A stretch of 64,000 nt of DNA from Pseudoalteromonas sp. P1-25 (GTDB taxonomy: Bacteria > Pseudomonadota > Gammaproteobacteria > Enterobacterales > Alteromonadaceae): assembly GCF_001401805.1 (NCBI RefSeq), contig NZ_LKDW01000006.1, positions 95,413-159,412 of the forward strand, given 5' to 3'. A program made the translations under genes and the position numbers. The stretch's first letter is position 1; every line of letters begins with the position of its first letter. Below, one piece after another: positions 36,954 through 45,773 of this stretch. Below the pieces are notes generated by a model. That model made no database searches, was not told where the DNA came from, and saw only the letters and a program-made list of their open reading frames with translations.

Positions 36954-37352
36954 ATGAAAAAAATAGTATACGCAGGTTTTTTAGCACTATGCCTAAGCTG
37001 TTTTAGCTTCTGGGCAAAAGCACAATCCACAGTGGGTTATTTTGGTTTTGAGCCAGATATAATTACCAATTACATAGGTGCCTCAAGTAAGAAAATGGGC
37101 TATGTACGCGTGACTATAGACTTAATGCTTAGCAATAACGCAGACATTGCAATTGTAGAGCATCACACTCCACTTTTACGCGATGCATTAGTAGAAATAC
37201 TCTCAAAAGAGCCTGAAGAAAAAATAAAGTCGCTTACTGGGCGTGAAGAAATTAGAGCAAAGTGTGCTGAAAAATTAAAAAGCCTGTTAAAAGAAGAAAC
37301 AGGCCAAGAGATTATCCGTGAAGTATTATTTACTAAGTACTTATACCACTAA
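36954..37352 (+). CDS. FliL-like secreted protein
   Basis: A 132-aa protein with a cleavable signal peptide (through KAQS, about residue 24). The C-terminal domain resembles the FliL periplasmic domain: Y-V-R-V-T-I-D-L, H-H-T-P-L-L-R-D-A-L-V-E-I-L-S near 70-85, and K-L-K-S-L-L-K-E-E...I-R-E-V-L-F-T-K-Y-L at the end. FliL associates with the flagellar motor and stator. Here there is a signal peptide instead of the usual membrane anchor and no flagellar neighbours, so the role may differ. Confidence 0.72.
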   Translation: MKKIVYAGFLALCLSCFSFWAKAQSTVGYFGFEPDIITNYIGASSKKMGYVRVTIDLMLSNNADIAIVEHHTPLLRDALVEILSKEPEEKIKSLTGREEIRAKCAEKLKSLLKEETGQEIIREVLFTKYLYH

Positions 37353-37354
37353 GC

Positions 37355-38176
37355 TCACGCTTTTTTAGCATTAAATAAATGAGCGGTTACGGCGTAAGCC
37401 ATGCCGCTTAAAAGCCCACCTAAATGTGCCCAATTAGCCATACCAACAAATAAAACATCTGCAAAGCCAAGTATTAGCCAAATTAACATAAAGCCAACAA
37501 TCGCTGTGCTCACTAGCGCAGGCTGCTTAGGGTTTAAATAGCCGTGAATCCAACAAAAGCCCAATAACCCATACACAACACCGCTTAACCCGCCGAAATT
37601 GGGGCCCACTATTATAAACTGGGCCCAGTTACTAATCAGTGCAGTAACCACAAATAATCCGACTAAACTGAGCTTACCGCATTGTTTTTCAATATTATCG
37701 CCAAGCGACATCCACCAAATTAGGTTAAATACAATGTGCATTGCACTAAAATGAACAAGTGCCGGCGTAAACCAGTTCAGTGGTTGGCTCGGGTTAAACT
37801 GCAAAGCAGTGTATATTTGCTCAAAACCACCCAATAAAAATGCAAAGTAAATAGCAACGCTTACAATACTGACGGTTTTATTCAGCCAGCTTAGTGCTTT
37901 AAAGCGCGCCACTAAATTAAGCGACTGCCCTTGGTACGTTAAGCCAGATTGTGTGCTGCCAACATCCCAAGAGGCTTGTTGATAGCGCTGATGATTTGGG
38001 TTTTGTACAAACTCAGCCCATAGCGGTTGCACCTGATGAAAATGTTCAGGCTTAACGCTTATAACCACATTGCTGCCATCAGGTGAGTGTAACTGCCCTT
38101 CTAAGCCTTGGCTTTTTAAGTAGTCTATAAACCCTTGCGCAGCGCGTGGGTTATTTAAGCTACCTAATTCAATCAT
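37355..38176 (-). CDS. glpG: Rhomboid intramembrane serine protease GlpG
   Basis: A 273-aa inner-membrane protease. It has an N-terminal cytoplasmic domain (to about residue 85) and then six membrane segments with HFSAMHIVFNLIWW, the catalytic serine in GGLSGVVYGLLG, and the catalytic histidine in NWAHLGGLLSG. I use the start at 38176, where ATGA overlaps the glpE stop by 4 bases. The pairing with glpE is as in E. coli. Confidence 0.93.
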   Translation of the reverse strand: MIELGSLNNPRAAQGFIDYLKSQGLEGQLHSPDGSNVVISVKPEHFHQVQPLWAEFVQNPNHQRYQQASWDVGSTQSGLTYQGQSLNLVARFKALSWLNKTVSIVSVAIYFAFLLGGFEQIYTALQFNPSQPLNWFTPALVHFSAMHIVFNLIWWMSLGDNIEKQCGKLSLVGLFVVTALISNWAQFIIVGPNFGGLSGVVYGLLGFCWIHGYLNPKQPALVSTAIVGFMLIWLILGFADVLFVGMANWAHLGGLLSGMAYAVTAHLFNAKKA

Positions 38177-38490
38177 CGCTCTACTTGCTCGCTGTAAGCC
38201 GCTTCCCAAGCAGTAAAGCCACCATCCATGCTGTAAACATCTTCAAAACCCTGCTCGACTAGGTAGCTCGCCGCACCTTGTGAGCTCATACCGTGGTAGC
38301 AAACAATAATAATGGGCTGATCAAACTCTTTTTCCATCATAAATTGAGCTATATTGGCATTTGAAAGCGCTTCAGAGCCAGGGATATGCCCTGCTTGGTA
38401 CGAGTTAGGATCGCGTATATCTGCAATTACTACGTCTTCTTTATCAAGTAGCTCATGTGTTTGTTCTATAGATATATGTTTAAAAGCCAT
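38173..38490 (-). CDS. glpE: Thiosulfate sulfurtransferase GlpE (single-domain rhodanese)
   Basis: A 105-aa cytoplasmic rhodanese. The active-site loop is C-Y-H-G-M-S-S-Q-G-A-A, nearly the E. coli GlpE loop, and the persulfide forms on the cysteine. D-I-R-D-P-N-S-Y-Q-x-G-H-I-P-G-S is the upstream rhodanese motif. I use the ATG at 38490 with AAAGAGA upstream; an in-frame start at 38529 would lie in the tdh terminator. First gene of glpE-glpG. Confidence 0.93.
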   Translation of the reverse strand: MAFKHISIEQTHELLDKEDVVIADIRDPNSYQAGHIPGSEALSNANIAQFMMEKEFDQPIIIVCYHGMSSQGAASYLVEQGFEDVYSMDGGFTAWEAAYSEQVER

Positions 38491-38513
38491 TAAAATCTCT
38501 TTATAAATTAAAT

Positions 38514-38536
38514 AAAAAAAGGCGGCCACAGCCGCC
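38514..38536 (-). terminator. Terminator of tdh
   Basis: GGCGGC/GCCGCC hairpin with a 4-nt loop, followed on the minus strand by seven T residues; 20 bases after the tdh stop and just before glpE. Confidence 0.85.
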
Positions 38537-38556
38537 CTTCTTGTAATTTTGTAGAA

Positions 38557-39582
38557 TTAATCCCAGTTTAAAATTACTTTTCCTGACTGACCTGAGATCA
38601 TCATATCAAAGCCAGCTTGGAAGTCATCTACAGAATACTGATGCGTAATAATTGGATCTAAATTAAGACCAGACTGAATCAAACTTGCCATTTTGTACCA
38701 AGTTTCAAACATCTCGCGGCCATATATACCTTTTATTACTAAGCCCTTAAAAATTACTTGATTCCAATCTACTGCCATGTCTGAAGGTGGAATGCCTAAC
38801 ATGGCAATTTTACCACCGTGGTTCATGTTATTTAACATAGAATTGAATGCGCTTGGTACGCCTGACATTTCAAGGCCTATATCAAAACCTTCTGTCATGC
38901 CCAGGTCATTCATTACATCTTCTAACTTATCATTGGCAACGTTAACGGCACGAGTAGCGCCCATTTTACGCGCAAGCTCAAGACGGTATTCGTTAACATC
39001 GGTAATCACAACATGGCGAGCCCCCACGTGCTTCGCTACGGCTGCTGCCATAATACCAATTGGCCCTGCTCCCGTAATAAGTACATCTTCGCCTACTAAA
39101 TCAAACGATAAAGCAGTGTGCACTGCATTGCCAAACGGGTCAAAAATAGACGCCAACTCATCAGAAATATTGTCGGGAATTTTAAACGCATTAAAGGCAG
39201 GAATCACTAAGTACTCTGCAAATGCACCTTCACGGTTAACGCCCACGCCGGTGGTATTTCGGCATAGATGTACACGACCAGCACGACAGTTGCGACAATG
39301 CCCACAGGTAATATGACCTTCGCCAGATACGCGATCACCCACTGCAAAGCCGCGTACTTCTTGGCCCATATCAACCACTTCACCTACGTATTCGTGGCCA
39401 ACAACCATAGGCGTAGGAATAGTTTTACTCGCCCATTCGTCCCATTTGTAAATATGAACGTCGGTGCCGCAAATTGCCGTTTTACGAATTTTAATAAGTA
39501 AATCGTTATGGCCAACTTCAGGCTTTGGCGCATCTGTCATCCAGATACCCGGCTCTGCTTTTAATTTAGATAATGCTTTCAT
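38557..39582 (-). CDS. tdh: L-threonine 3-dehydrogenase
   Basis: A 341-aa zinc-dependent medium-chain dehydrogenase that oxidises threonine to 2-amino-3-ketobutyrate with NAD. Motifs are [10 protein letters not shown] (catalytic zinc), GHEYVGEV, the structural zinc loop [15 protein letters not shown] and [15 protein letters not shown] use the ATG at 39582, giving the standard 341 aa. It acts with Kbl in threonine degradation to glycine and acetyl-CoA. Confidence 0.96.
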   Translation of the reverse strand: MKALSKLKAEPGIWMTDAPKPEVGHNDLLIKIRKTAICGTDVHIYKWDEWASKTIPTPMVVGHEYVGEVVDMGQEVRGFAVGDRVSGEGHITCGHCRNCRAGRVHLCRNTTGVGVNREGAFAEYLVIPAFNAFKIPDNISDELASIFDPFGNAVHTALSFDLVGEDVLITGAGPIGIMAAAVAKHVGARHVVITDVNEYRLELARKMGATRAVNVANDKLEDVMNDLGMTEGFDIGLEMSGVPSAFNSMLNNMNHGGKIAMLGIPPSDMAVDWNQVIFKGLVIKGIYGREMFETWYKMASLIQSGLNLDPIITHQYSVDDFQAGFDMMISGQSGKVILNWD

Positions 39583-39596
39583 AGTTAACACTCAAC

Positions 39597-39619
39597 TAAA
39601 AACCGAGGACTGACCTCGG
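39597..39619 (-). terminator. Intercistronic terminator between kbl and tdh
   Basis: CCGAGG/CCTCGG hairpin with a 5-nt loop, followed on the minus strand by TTTTT, after the kbl stop and 15 bases before the tdh ATG. It would lower read-through into tdh. Confidence 0.6.
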
Positions 39620-39630
39620 CTTATAAAAAT

Positions 39631-40827
39631 TTAAATTACACCCATTTCTTTACCAATACGGGTAAAGGCTGCAATAGCGGTATCTAGCTGTTCAATGCTA
39701 TGTGCAGCAGAGATTTGTGTACGAATGCGCGCTTGACCTTTTGGCACAACGGGGAACGAAAACCCAGTAACATAAATGCCTTCTGCAAGTAGCTTGTCTG
39801 CCATTAGTGACGCTACTTTTGTATCGCCAAGCATGACAGGAATAATGGCATGATCTTTACCCGCACAAGTAAAGCCAGCAGCTTCCATTTGCTCACGAAA
39901 ATATTTTGCATTAGACCAAAGTTTAGCGCGTAACTCGCCACCATTTTCAAGCATTTCGAGCACTTTAATAGACGCTGTCACAATTGAAGGCGCTAAGGAA
40001 TTTGAAAATAAATAAGGACGAGAACGCTGACGCAGCCATTCAACAATCTCTTTTTTACCCGATGTATAACCGCCTGATGCACCGCCCAGCGCCTTACCTA
40101 GCGTACCGGTAATAATATCTACACGGTCAAGCACATTACAGTACTCAGGGGTGCCTTTACCATTTTCGCCAACAAAGCCTACAGCATGCGAGTCATCAAC
40201 CATTACTAATGCATCGTACTTATCAGCTAAATCGCACACAGCCTCAAGGTTACAAATTACACCATCCATTGAAAACACGCCGTCGGTGGCTATTAATTTT
40301 GTTTTAGCGCCGGCTTCATCAGCTGCAATTAATTGTTTTTCAAGATCCACCATGTCGTTATTAGCATAACGAAAGCGTTTAGCTTTACATAAGCGAACAC
40401 CATCAATAATTGATGCGTGATTGAGAGAGTCAGAAATAATAGCATCTTCAGCGCCTAAAATAGTTTCAAATAGGCCCGCGTTAGCATCAAAACAAGACGA
40501 ATATAAAATGGTGTCTTCGGTTTCTAAAAACTCACTAATTTTTTGCTCTAGTGTTTTATGGATATCTTGCGTGCCACAGATAAAACGTACTGAGGCAACA
40601 CCAAAGCCATGGTCGTCTAAACCATCTTGCGCAGCTTTAATTAATTCTGGGCTATTTGCTAAACCTAAGTAGTTGTTAGCACAAAAATTAATAACTTTAT
40701 CGCCAGACGCAACCTCTATCTGAGCTTGTTGCTGCGAGGTAATAATACGCTCACTTTTATACAAACCTTGCGCTTTAACGTCTTCGATTTGCTCTTGTAG
40801 TTGGCTAAAAAAAGCAGATGCTCTCAT
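39631..40827 (-). CDS. kbl: Glycine C-acetyltransferase (2-amino-3-ketobutyrate CoA ligase)
   Basis: A 398-aa PLP enzyme that cleaves aminoketobutyrate with CoA to glycine and acetyl-CoA. The PLP lysine is in [14 protein letters not shown], with [13 protein letters not shown] and D-D-S-H-A-V-G-F as family motifs. I use the ATG at 40827 with GGAGA 8 bases upstream rather than a longer frame to 40875. It is followed by tdh. Confidence 0.96.
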   Translation of the reverse strand: MRASAFFSQLQEQIEDVKAQGLYKSERIITSQQQAQIEVASGDKVINFCANNYLGLANSPELIKAAQDGLDDHGFGVASVRFICGTQDIHKTLEQKISEFLETEDTILYSSCFDANAGLFETILGAEDAIISDSLNHASIIDGVRLCKAKRFRYANNDMVDLEKQLIAADEAGAKTKLIATDGVFSMDGVICNLEAVCDLADKYDALVMVDDSHAVGFVGENGKGTPEYCNVLDRVDIITGTLGKALGGASGGYTSGKKEIVEWLRQRSRPYLFSNSLAPSIVTASIKVLEMLENGGELRAKLWSNAKYFREQMEAAGFTCAGKDHAIIPVMLGDTKVASLMADKLLAEGIYVTGFSFPVVPKGQARIRTQISAAHSIEQLDTAIAAFTRIGKEMGVI

Positions 40828-40950
40828 CTGTAGTCTCCAATTAAATGAACGGGTAAACAACAACATTAAAGCCACTGTTTATGATGGGATGTATTGTAAA
40901 AGTTTAACGCGTAAAATGCACGGTTTGCAGTTCATCGCAAACACCCGAAT

Positions 40951-40968
40951 TGGCAGGAATTCCTGCCA
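40951..40968. repeat. Perfect 18-bp palindrome between gmhB and kbl
   Basis: TGGCAGGAATTCCTGCCA, 28 bases after the gmhB stop and 124 bases upstream of the kbl ATG on the same strand. No T run follows. It may be a gmhB 3' hairpin or an operator for kbl-tdh. Confidence 0.5.
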
Positions 40969-40995
40969 CTTTACAGATGAACAAGAAGGCTCAAT

Positions 40996-41559
40996 CTAAA
41001 GAGTGATAACTGTCGGTAAATCACGTATCGAGTTAATCACGAGATCAGCATGTTGCTTGGCACTTTCATCTATATGCTGGCCTGAACGCACCAGAACGCG
41101 CGTTGCAATATGTGCTTTTTCTGCCGCTTGCATATCGCTGAGTTTATCCCCTACCATAACACTGCTAGAAGGGTGAACACTATGCTCTTGCATAGCTTGT
41201 AACAGCATACCTGGCGCTGGTTTTCTGCACTGACATTGTTTTAAATATTGCGCTAGCGCTTTTTTGGGGTGGTGCGGGCAAAAGTACACATCTGTAATTT
41301 TAATATTATGCTCACTAAATTGAGTTTTCATCCACTGTGTTAAGGCTAAGAAGTCTTCTTCAGTGTAGTAACCACGGCCTATTCCCGATTGATTAGTCAC
41401 TATAATAATTTTATAACCTGCATCATAAAATGCTTTACAGGCACTAAACACACCCTCTATGAATTCAAATTTTTCACTTTGATATACATAGCCATGATCA
41501 ATATTTACCACGCCATCGCGGTCTAAAAAAAGCGCTTTGTTTTTTTCTTGTACACTCAT
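40996..41559 (-). CDS. gmhB: D-glycero-beta-D-manno-heptose-1,7-bisphosphate 7-phosphatase
   Basis: A 187-aa HAD-family phosphatase in ADP-heptose synthesis. Motifs are the FLDRDGVVN nucleophile loop, VTNQSGIGRGYY, the zinc-binding loop C-P-H-H-P...C-Q-C-R-K-P, and MVGDKLSDMQAAEKA. It overlaps the preceding glycosyltransferase by 4 bases (ATGA). Together with hldE and gmhA in this window it completes the ADP-heptose route apart from the epimerase. Confidence 0.94.
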   Translation of the reverse strand: MSVQEKNKALFLDRDGVVNIDHGYVYQSEKFEFIEGVFSACKAFYDAGYKIIIVTNQSGIGRGYYTEEDFLALTQWMKTQFSEHNIKITDVYFCPHHPKKALAQYLKQCQCRKPAPGMLLQAMQEHSVHPSSSVMVGDKLSDMQAAEKAHIATRVLVRSGQHIDESAKQHADLVINSIRDLPTVITL

Positions 41560-42626
41560 TTGATAAACTCTTTTTGTACCACATGGTCAAACATAGCTTT
41601 AACACTGTCTACGGTTATTTGGCTCATTAAGTCATCGCCCTTAACGCGCGTCCCCCAAGGCAATTGTTGCGCTGTTTTACCCGTTTGCTTTAGCAAGTTT
41701 TGATGATATACCTCAACTACATAGTCTTGATATAAATAAGGGCCTGTACGTGCAGGATTAGAATGCGCATATAAACCAATAACCGGCGTACTTACCGTTA
41801 CCGCCATATGTGCAGGGCCAGTATCGGGAGCGAGTACTATATCAGCGCGCTTAAGCACACATAGCAGCTCTTTAAGTTTTGTTTTACCTACTAAGTTTAA
41901 AATAGTGCAGTGACTGTGTTTTATAATTTGGTTAGCTAAATTAATCTCAAGCTCAGTTGGGCCGCCCGTTAGTACCACGTTAAAGCCCTGATCATGCGCG
42001 TAATCAGCAAGCGCTGCGTAGCGCTCAGGCAGCCAGTTGCGCTGGGCTTTACTGGCCGCAGGCGATATCACCAATAGTTTACCTGACAAATACGCAGGCC
42101 CTAACAACTCATCTGCTTTTCTCTCATCCGCTAAGGTATAAGGCATATCCCAGGTAGGTGAATAGTTTTTAACACCAATGGCCTGCGCAAAGCCTTTAAA
42201 CCCCTCTAACACATGCGCTTCTTTTTGTGGGGCTATTCGTTTATTTATAAACAAGCTGTGTAATTCTTTTGAACGAGCCCAATCAAAGCCTATTTTCACT
42301 TTAGCCGGAATACAGCGCGCAACAAAGCCAGCTCTTAATGCAACTTGCATATTAAGTAGCACATCAAACTGTTGCCCTTTAAAAGAATGTTTTAATTTTT
42401 TAAGTGCATCTTTACCTTGTTTTTTATCAAAAACCACCAGCTCAACCCCAGGTAAGTCGGCAAGCAACATAGCCTCTACTTTGCCCATAACCCAGGTTAT
42501 TTTTGCATTGGGGTGTGTTTTTTGAATCGCTTGTACAGCACTAACAGCATGACAAACATCACCAATGGCAGAGAGTCTTAAAATACAAATTGAGGAGTAA
42601 TTAGGCACTTGAGTCATGCGTTCCAT
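41556..42626 (-). CDS. Glycosyltransferase family 9, probable LPS heptosyltransferase
   Basis: A 356-aa GT-B enzyme. The N-terminal ICILRLSAIGDVCHAVSAV carries the conserved Asp, and the C-terminal ADP-heptose site shows LAPDTGPAHMAVTVSTPVIGLYAHSNPARTGPY. This family adds heptose to the LPS inner core at the cytoplasmic face. Whether it is the first, second or third heptosyltransferase cannot be told here. An in-frame ATG at 42617 is an alternative start. Confidence 0.88.
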   Translation of the reverse strand: MERMTQVPNYSSICILRLSAIGDVCHAVSAVQAIQKTHPNAKITWVMGKVEAMLLADLPGVELVVFDKKQGKDALKKLKHSFKGQQFDVLLNMQVALRAGFVARCIPAKVKIGFDWARSKELHSLFINKRIAPQKEAHVLEGFKGFAQAIGVKNYSPTWDMPYTLADERKADELLGPAYLSGKLLVISPAASKAQRNWLPERYAALADYAHDQGFNVVLTGGPTELEINLANQIIKHSHCTILNLVGKTKLKELLCVLKRADIVLAPDTGPAHMAVTVSTPVIGLYAHSNPARTGPYLYQDYVVEVYHQNLLKQTGKTAQQLPWGTRVKGDDLMSQITVDSVKAMFDHVVQKEFIK

Positions 42627-42740
42627 TTGGCTTTAAATAATAGACTGCGATCTTAAATTATACTCGCGCTAATGCAAGCACTTATGCTGCGCTATAAAAC
42701 ACGTTAATATACACGTATTATTGAATTACTTTAACGAGCT

Positions 42741-43469
42741 ATGTTTAAAACACTAACGCAAGGCAAACACACTATTTTAAGCCACCCCGATTATACTAAC
42801 GAGGTTAATTTAAATTGGTTTGATGCAGATTACTGGCAACAACAAAATAAAATAGTCGGCGCTAAAAAAGGCCGTGCCACAGCCTGGTTTTTTAAACACG
42901 ATAATTTAACCGCTGTACTTAGACACTACTGGCGAGGTGGTTTAGTGGGTAAGTTATTAAGCGATCAATACCTTTACCCTGGCCTTGAAAGCACCCGCGT
43001 GTATAAAGAGTTCAGCTTAATGATAACGCTTATTGAGCTTGGTTTAAATGTGCCAAAACCCATTGCCGCTAAAGTAACAACCACAGGCTTAATTTATCGT
43101 GGTGATATAATTACTGAGGCTATAAAAGGGGCTAAAAGCCTGCTCGATATCTTAATTGAACGCCCACTAACAGAAGATGAGCTCAAGCGCATTGCCAGTA
43201 CTGTGGCTCTCTTTCACTCAAAAGGCGTGTATCACGCGGATTTAAATATAAATAATATTTTATTTAATGAAACGGGTGACGTTTATATTATCGACTTTGA
43301 TCGCGGTGAAATAAAACCATTAAATAAACAGTGGCAACAAAGTAATATGGCTCGTTTAGAGCGCTCATTTTTAAAAGAGCAAGGACGCAACAACGCATTT
43401 TATTGGCAAGATAATGACTGGCAAACATTATTAACGCTTTATAAAAGCCAGTTAACCACACAAAGCTAG
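42741..43469 (+). CDS. kdkA: 3-deoxy-D-manno-octulosonic acid (Kdo) kinase
   Basis: A 242-aa protein of the KdkA/WaaP LPS kinase family, which phosphorylates Kdo on lipid A precursor. Kinase motifs are G-V-Y-H-A-D-L-N-I-N-N-I-L (catalytic loop) and Y-I-I-D-F-D-R-G-E-I (metal-binding loop). The N-terminal part has the Lys/Glu region and RHYWRGGLVGKLLSDQYLY typical of KdkA. It is divergent from the GT9 gene and overlaps the convergent GT4 gene by 18 bases. Confidence 0.9.
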   Translation: MFKTLTQGKHTILSHPDYTNEVNLNWFDADYWQQQNKIVGAKKGRATAWFFKHDNLTAVLRHYWRGGLVGKLLSDQYLYPGLESTRVYKEFSLMITLIELGLNVPKPIAAKVTTTGLIYRGDIITEAIKGAKSLLDILIERPLTEDELKRIASTVALFHSKGVYHADLNINNILFNETGDVYIIDFDRGEIKPLNKQWQQSNMARLERSFLKEQGRNNAFYWQDNDWQTLLTLYKSQLTTQS

Positions 43470-44534
43470 GTATTGCTTAGCAACTTGGTCGGCCGTTACC
43501 TTTTGTAAAATATCGGCATTAGCTACATTAGGCTTAGTGTTTAAAACCAGCTCAATTTTAGCTGCTAGCTCATCGCTATTCCCTACCGGCGCTAAATATT
43601 TGGCTAAGTCGTTTGTTAAAATTTCACTCGGCCCAAACGTGCAGTTAGTACTTACCACTGGCGTACCCACAGCGAGTGCCTCAATTAACACAGTGGGGAG
43701 CCCTTCAAAATCAGAGCTTAAAACTAACGCCTCGGCCTGCTTTATCCAGTTATACGGATTTTGTTCAAACCCAGGCACTATAAGTTGCTCCTCAATACCA
43801 TGCGCTTTGGCAAGCTTAAATGCTTTACTAGGCTTATTGCATAGAAGGACTAATTTGTATTTTTTATCAAGCTTTGCAAATGCCGCAAATAAAATATCAT
43901 GGCGCTTTTGTTTAGCTAACCGCCCTACATGAATAATATACGGCGATTGCGGAATTTGCGCATTCACCTCATTTGAGAGCCGCTTTATATCTTCTAAATT
44001 AAAGGGATTATAAATAGTGGTGATGGCGCTTGGGCTAATTAAACGCCCTTGAGTAATTTCGTGCTCTACCCCTTTAGACACGCACACCAAAGATTTTCCG
44101 TTTAAGTTTTGCTTTGACTTTTTAAGGTAGTGATAAGATAGCGGGCCTAATTTTTTTTGCCTAGCAAGCTCTGCATTAACAGAGTTATGCATAACAAAGT
44201 GAACATTTTTAATCTGGCTTTTAGCCAATAAGTTATTGCTTCTATCTAAATTGCTAAGTACTAAATCTATGGGGCCAGTTTGTTTTTGTTTTTTATTAAA
44301 CCACGCTTCTAGCTTTGCTACACTTTTATTTATTTTCCAAAAACGATCCACTTTAGTGGCTTTATCGGTGAATAAACTTTCAACCTTAATACACGCAGGG
44401 ATAGTGTATTCATATTTATTAGCCAACGATAAAATAGTCACGCTATGCGCTTTTATTAACTGCTGAGCAAGGGTTAACATCACTTTTTCGGCGCCGCCAC
44501 CCGCTAATGAATCTATTACAATCACTATATTCAT
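43452..44534 (-). CDS. Glycosyltransferase family 4
   Basis: A 360-aa GT-B enzyme. The N-terminal acceptor-side loop is DSLAGGGAEKVMLTLAQQL, and the C-terminal donor domain has IIHVGRLAKQKRHDILFAAF and S-S-D-F-E-G-L-P-T-V-L-I-E-A-L-A-V-G-T-P-V-V (E-x7-E motif). It probably adds a core or surface sugar to LPS; donor and acceptor are not identifiable. It overlaps the preceding gene by 4 bases. Confidence 0.9.
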   Translation of the reverse strand: MNIVIVIDSLAGGGAEKVMLTLAQQLIKAHSVTILSLANKYEYTIPACIKVESLFTDKATKVDRFWKINKSVAKLEAWFNKKQKQTGPIDLVLSNLDRSNNLLAKSQIKNVHFVMHNSVNAELARQKKLGPLSYHYLKKSKQNLNGKSLVCVSKGVEHEITQGRLISPSAITTIYNPFNLEDIKRLSNEVNAQIPQSPYIIHVGRLAKQKRHDILFAAFAKLDKKYKLVLLCNKPSKAFKLAKAHGIEEQLIVPGFEQNPYNWIKQAEALVLSSDFEGLPTVLIEALAVGTPVVSTNCTFGPSEILTNDLAKYLAPVGNSDELAAKIELVLNTKPNVANADILQKVTADQVAKQYLALCG

Positions 44535-45604
44535 CTATCGGCAACCATTAGCATGCTTTTAACCCCTTGCGTTATTTCTTCATAGCTATGCGTGCTTTCA
44601 AGCAAAGCGTATTTTTCTAATAGCTGGTTAAAATCAGGCTCTATTAGCAAAGCACTGACTTTATTTACTATGTCTTGAATTTCAAAGTTCGCTTTAATTA
44701 CCACACCGGTTGTGGTGCAACTTGCTAAGCGTTGTGTTTGATCTTTTGAAATAGCACAGGCTACAACAGGTGTTTTAACCGCAATGGCTTGCAATAGGGT
44801 ATCGCCAGCACTTAACAGTGCAAACTTTGCTTGTTCCATAAGCGACAAAAACTCACTATTTTCTAACGTATTTAAATTTAAAACCGCATTTGATACTGGC
44901 AACGCTTTATTATAGTTAGGGCCAAATACCACCACTGCTTTTAACCCTGTTTGTAATGAAACCTGCTCTGCGGCGGCAAAAAATACATCTGCACAGTTTT
45001 GGTTATCTAGCATATGACCGCCAGAGCCTGCACTCACAATAAAGTAGCCTTGTTCATCAAGCTGATATTTTTTTAACACCTGTTTGGTATCGCACGCTGA
45101 TGAAAATGCTATGTAAGGGCCCACATTTTTAGGCATAGCCAAAGAAAACATATCTATTTTAGCTCTTTCAGCCCAGCTCAGAGGTTCAATGCAATAATCG
45201 GGCTGTACCACCCAATGGCTATCAATTAAATTAATACGGTTAAGCTTTAACCCTTTCGCTCTTTTTTTGGCATGTTGAGAAATAAACACCACTTTGGCGC
45301 CCACTTTTTTGGCCGCTTTCATGTGAGCTGCGCGCCCTGCACAGTCAAATATAACAATGTCAGGTTTAAAATCAGCGATAACTTCACACACTTTATCGCG
45401 CTCTTTAGTTGCAGAGCGCTCAAGCAAGGTGGCATCAAATGGGCAGTTTTTAGCGTAGGCCGTGTGTTTATTTAAAACAAAATGGATACTAAGTGAACCT
45501 GGGCATTCACTTTCTAAGCTTTGAGCTAGCAACAACGAGCGCATGTATTCGCCTATTCCTTGTGGCGATGATACGGGTATGAATAAAAGTCGTTTGTTGC
45601 TCAT
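44531..45604 (-). CDS. Putative nucleotide-sugar glycosyltransferase/hydrolase, PseG/MurG-like GT-B
   Basis: A 357-aa GT-B-like protein. The N-terminus reads IPVSSPQGIGEYMRSLLLAQ, and the middle IVIFDCAGRAAHMKAAK. The C-terminal domain has FIVSAGSGGHMLDN and F-A-L-L-S-A-G-D-T-L-L-Q-A-I-A-V-K-T-P-V-V-A-C, a pattern shared by MurG, UDP-glucuronosyltransferases and PseG. It is operon partner of the GT4 gene, so a role in the same surface glycan is likely. Confidence 0.7.
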   Translation of the reverse strand: MSNKRLLFIPVSSPQGIGEYMRSLLLAQSLESECPGSLSIHFVLNKHTAYAKNCPFDATLLERSATKERDKVCEVIADFKPDIVIFDCAGRAAHMKAAKKVGAKVVFISQHAKKRAKGLKLNRINLIDSHWVVQPDYCIEPLSWAERAKIDMFSLAMPKNVGPYIAFSSACDTKQVLKKYQLDEQGYFIVSAGSGGHMLDNQNCADVFFAAAEQVSLQTGLKAVVVFGPNYNKALPVSNAVLNLNTLENSEFLSLMEQAKFALLSAGDTLLQAIAVKTPVVACAISKDQTQRLASCTTTGVVIKANFEIQDIVNKVSALLIEPDFNQLLEKYALLESTHSYEEITQGVKSMLMVADR

Positions 45605-45773
45605 TGCATTCTCTATTTCCTATTTGCGCAGCAGTATACCAATCCCATTGTTTTTACGATAGCTAGGTTACATTTTTATACACAAATTTAACGCCATAAA
45701 ATAGATTATTTACTGCAATAGCCTTGCTAGATTGGTAAACTTAGCCGCAATCTTAATCACAAGGATCTGAACT

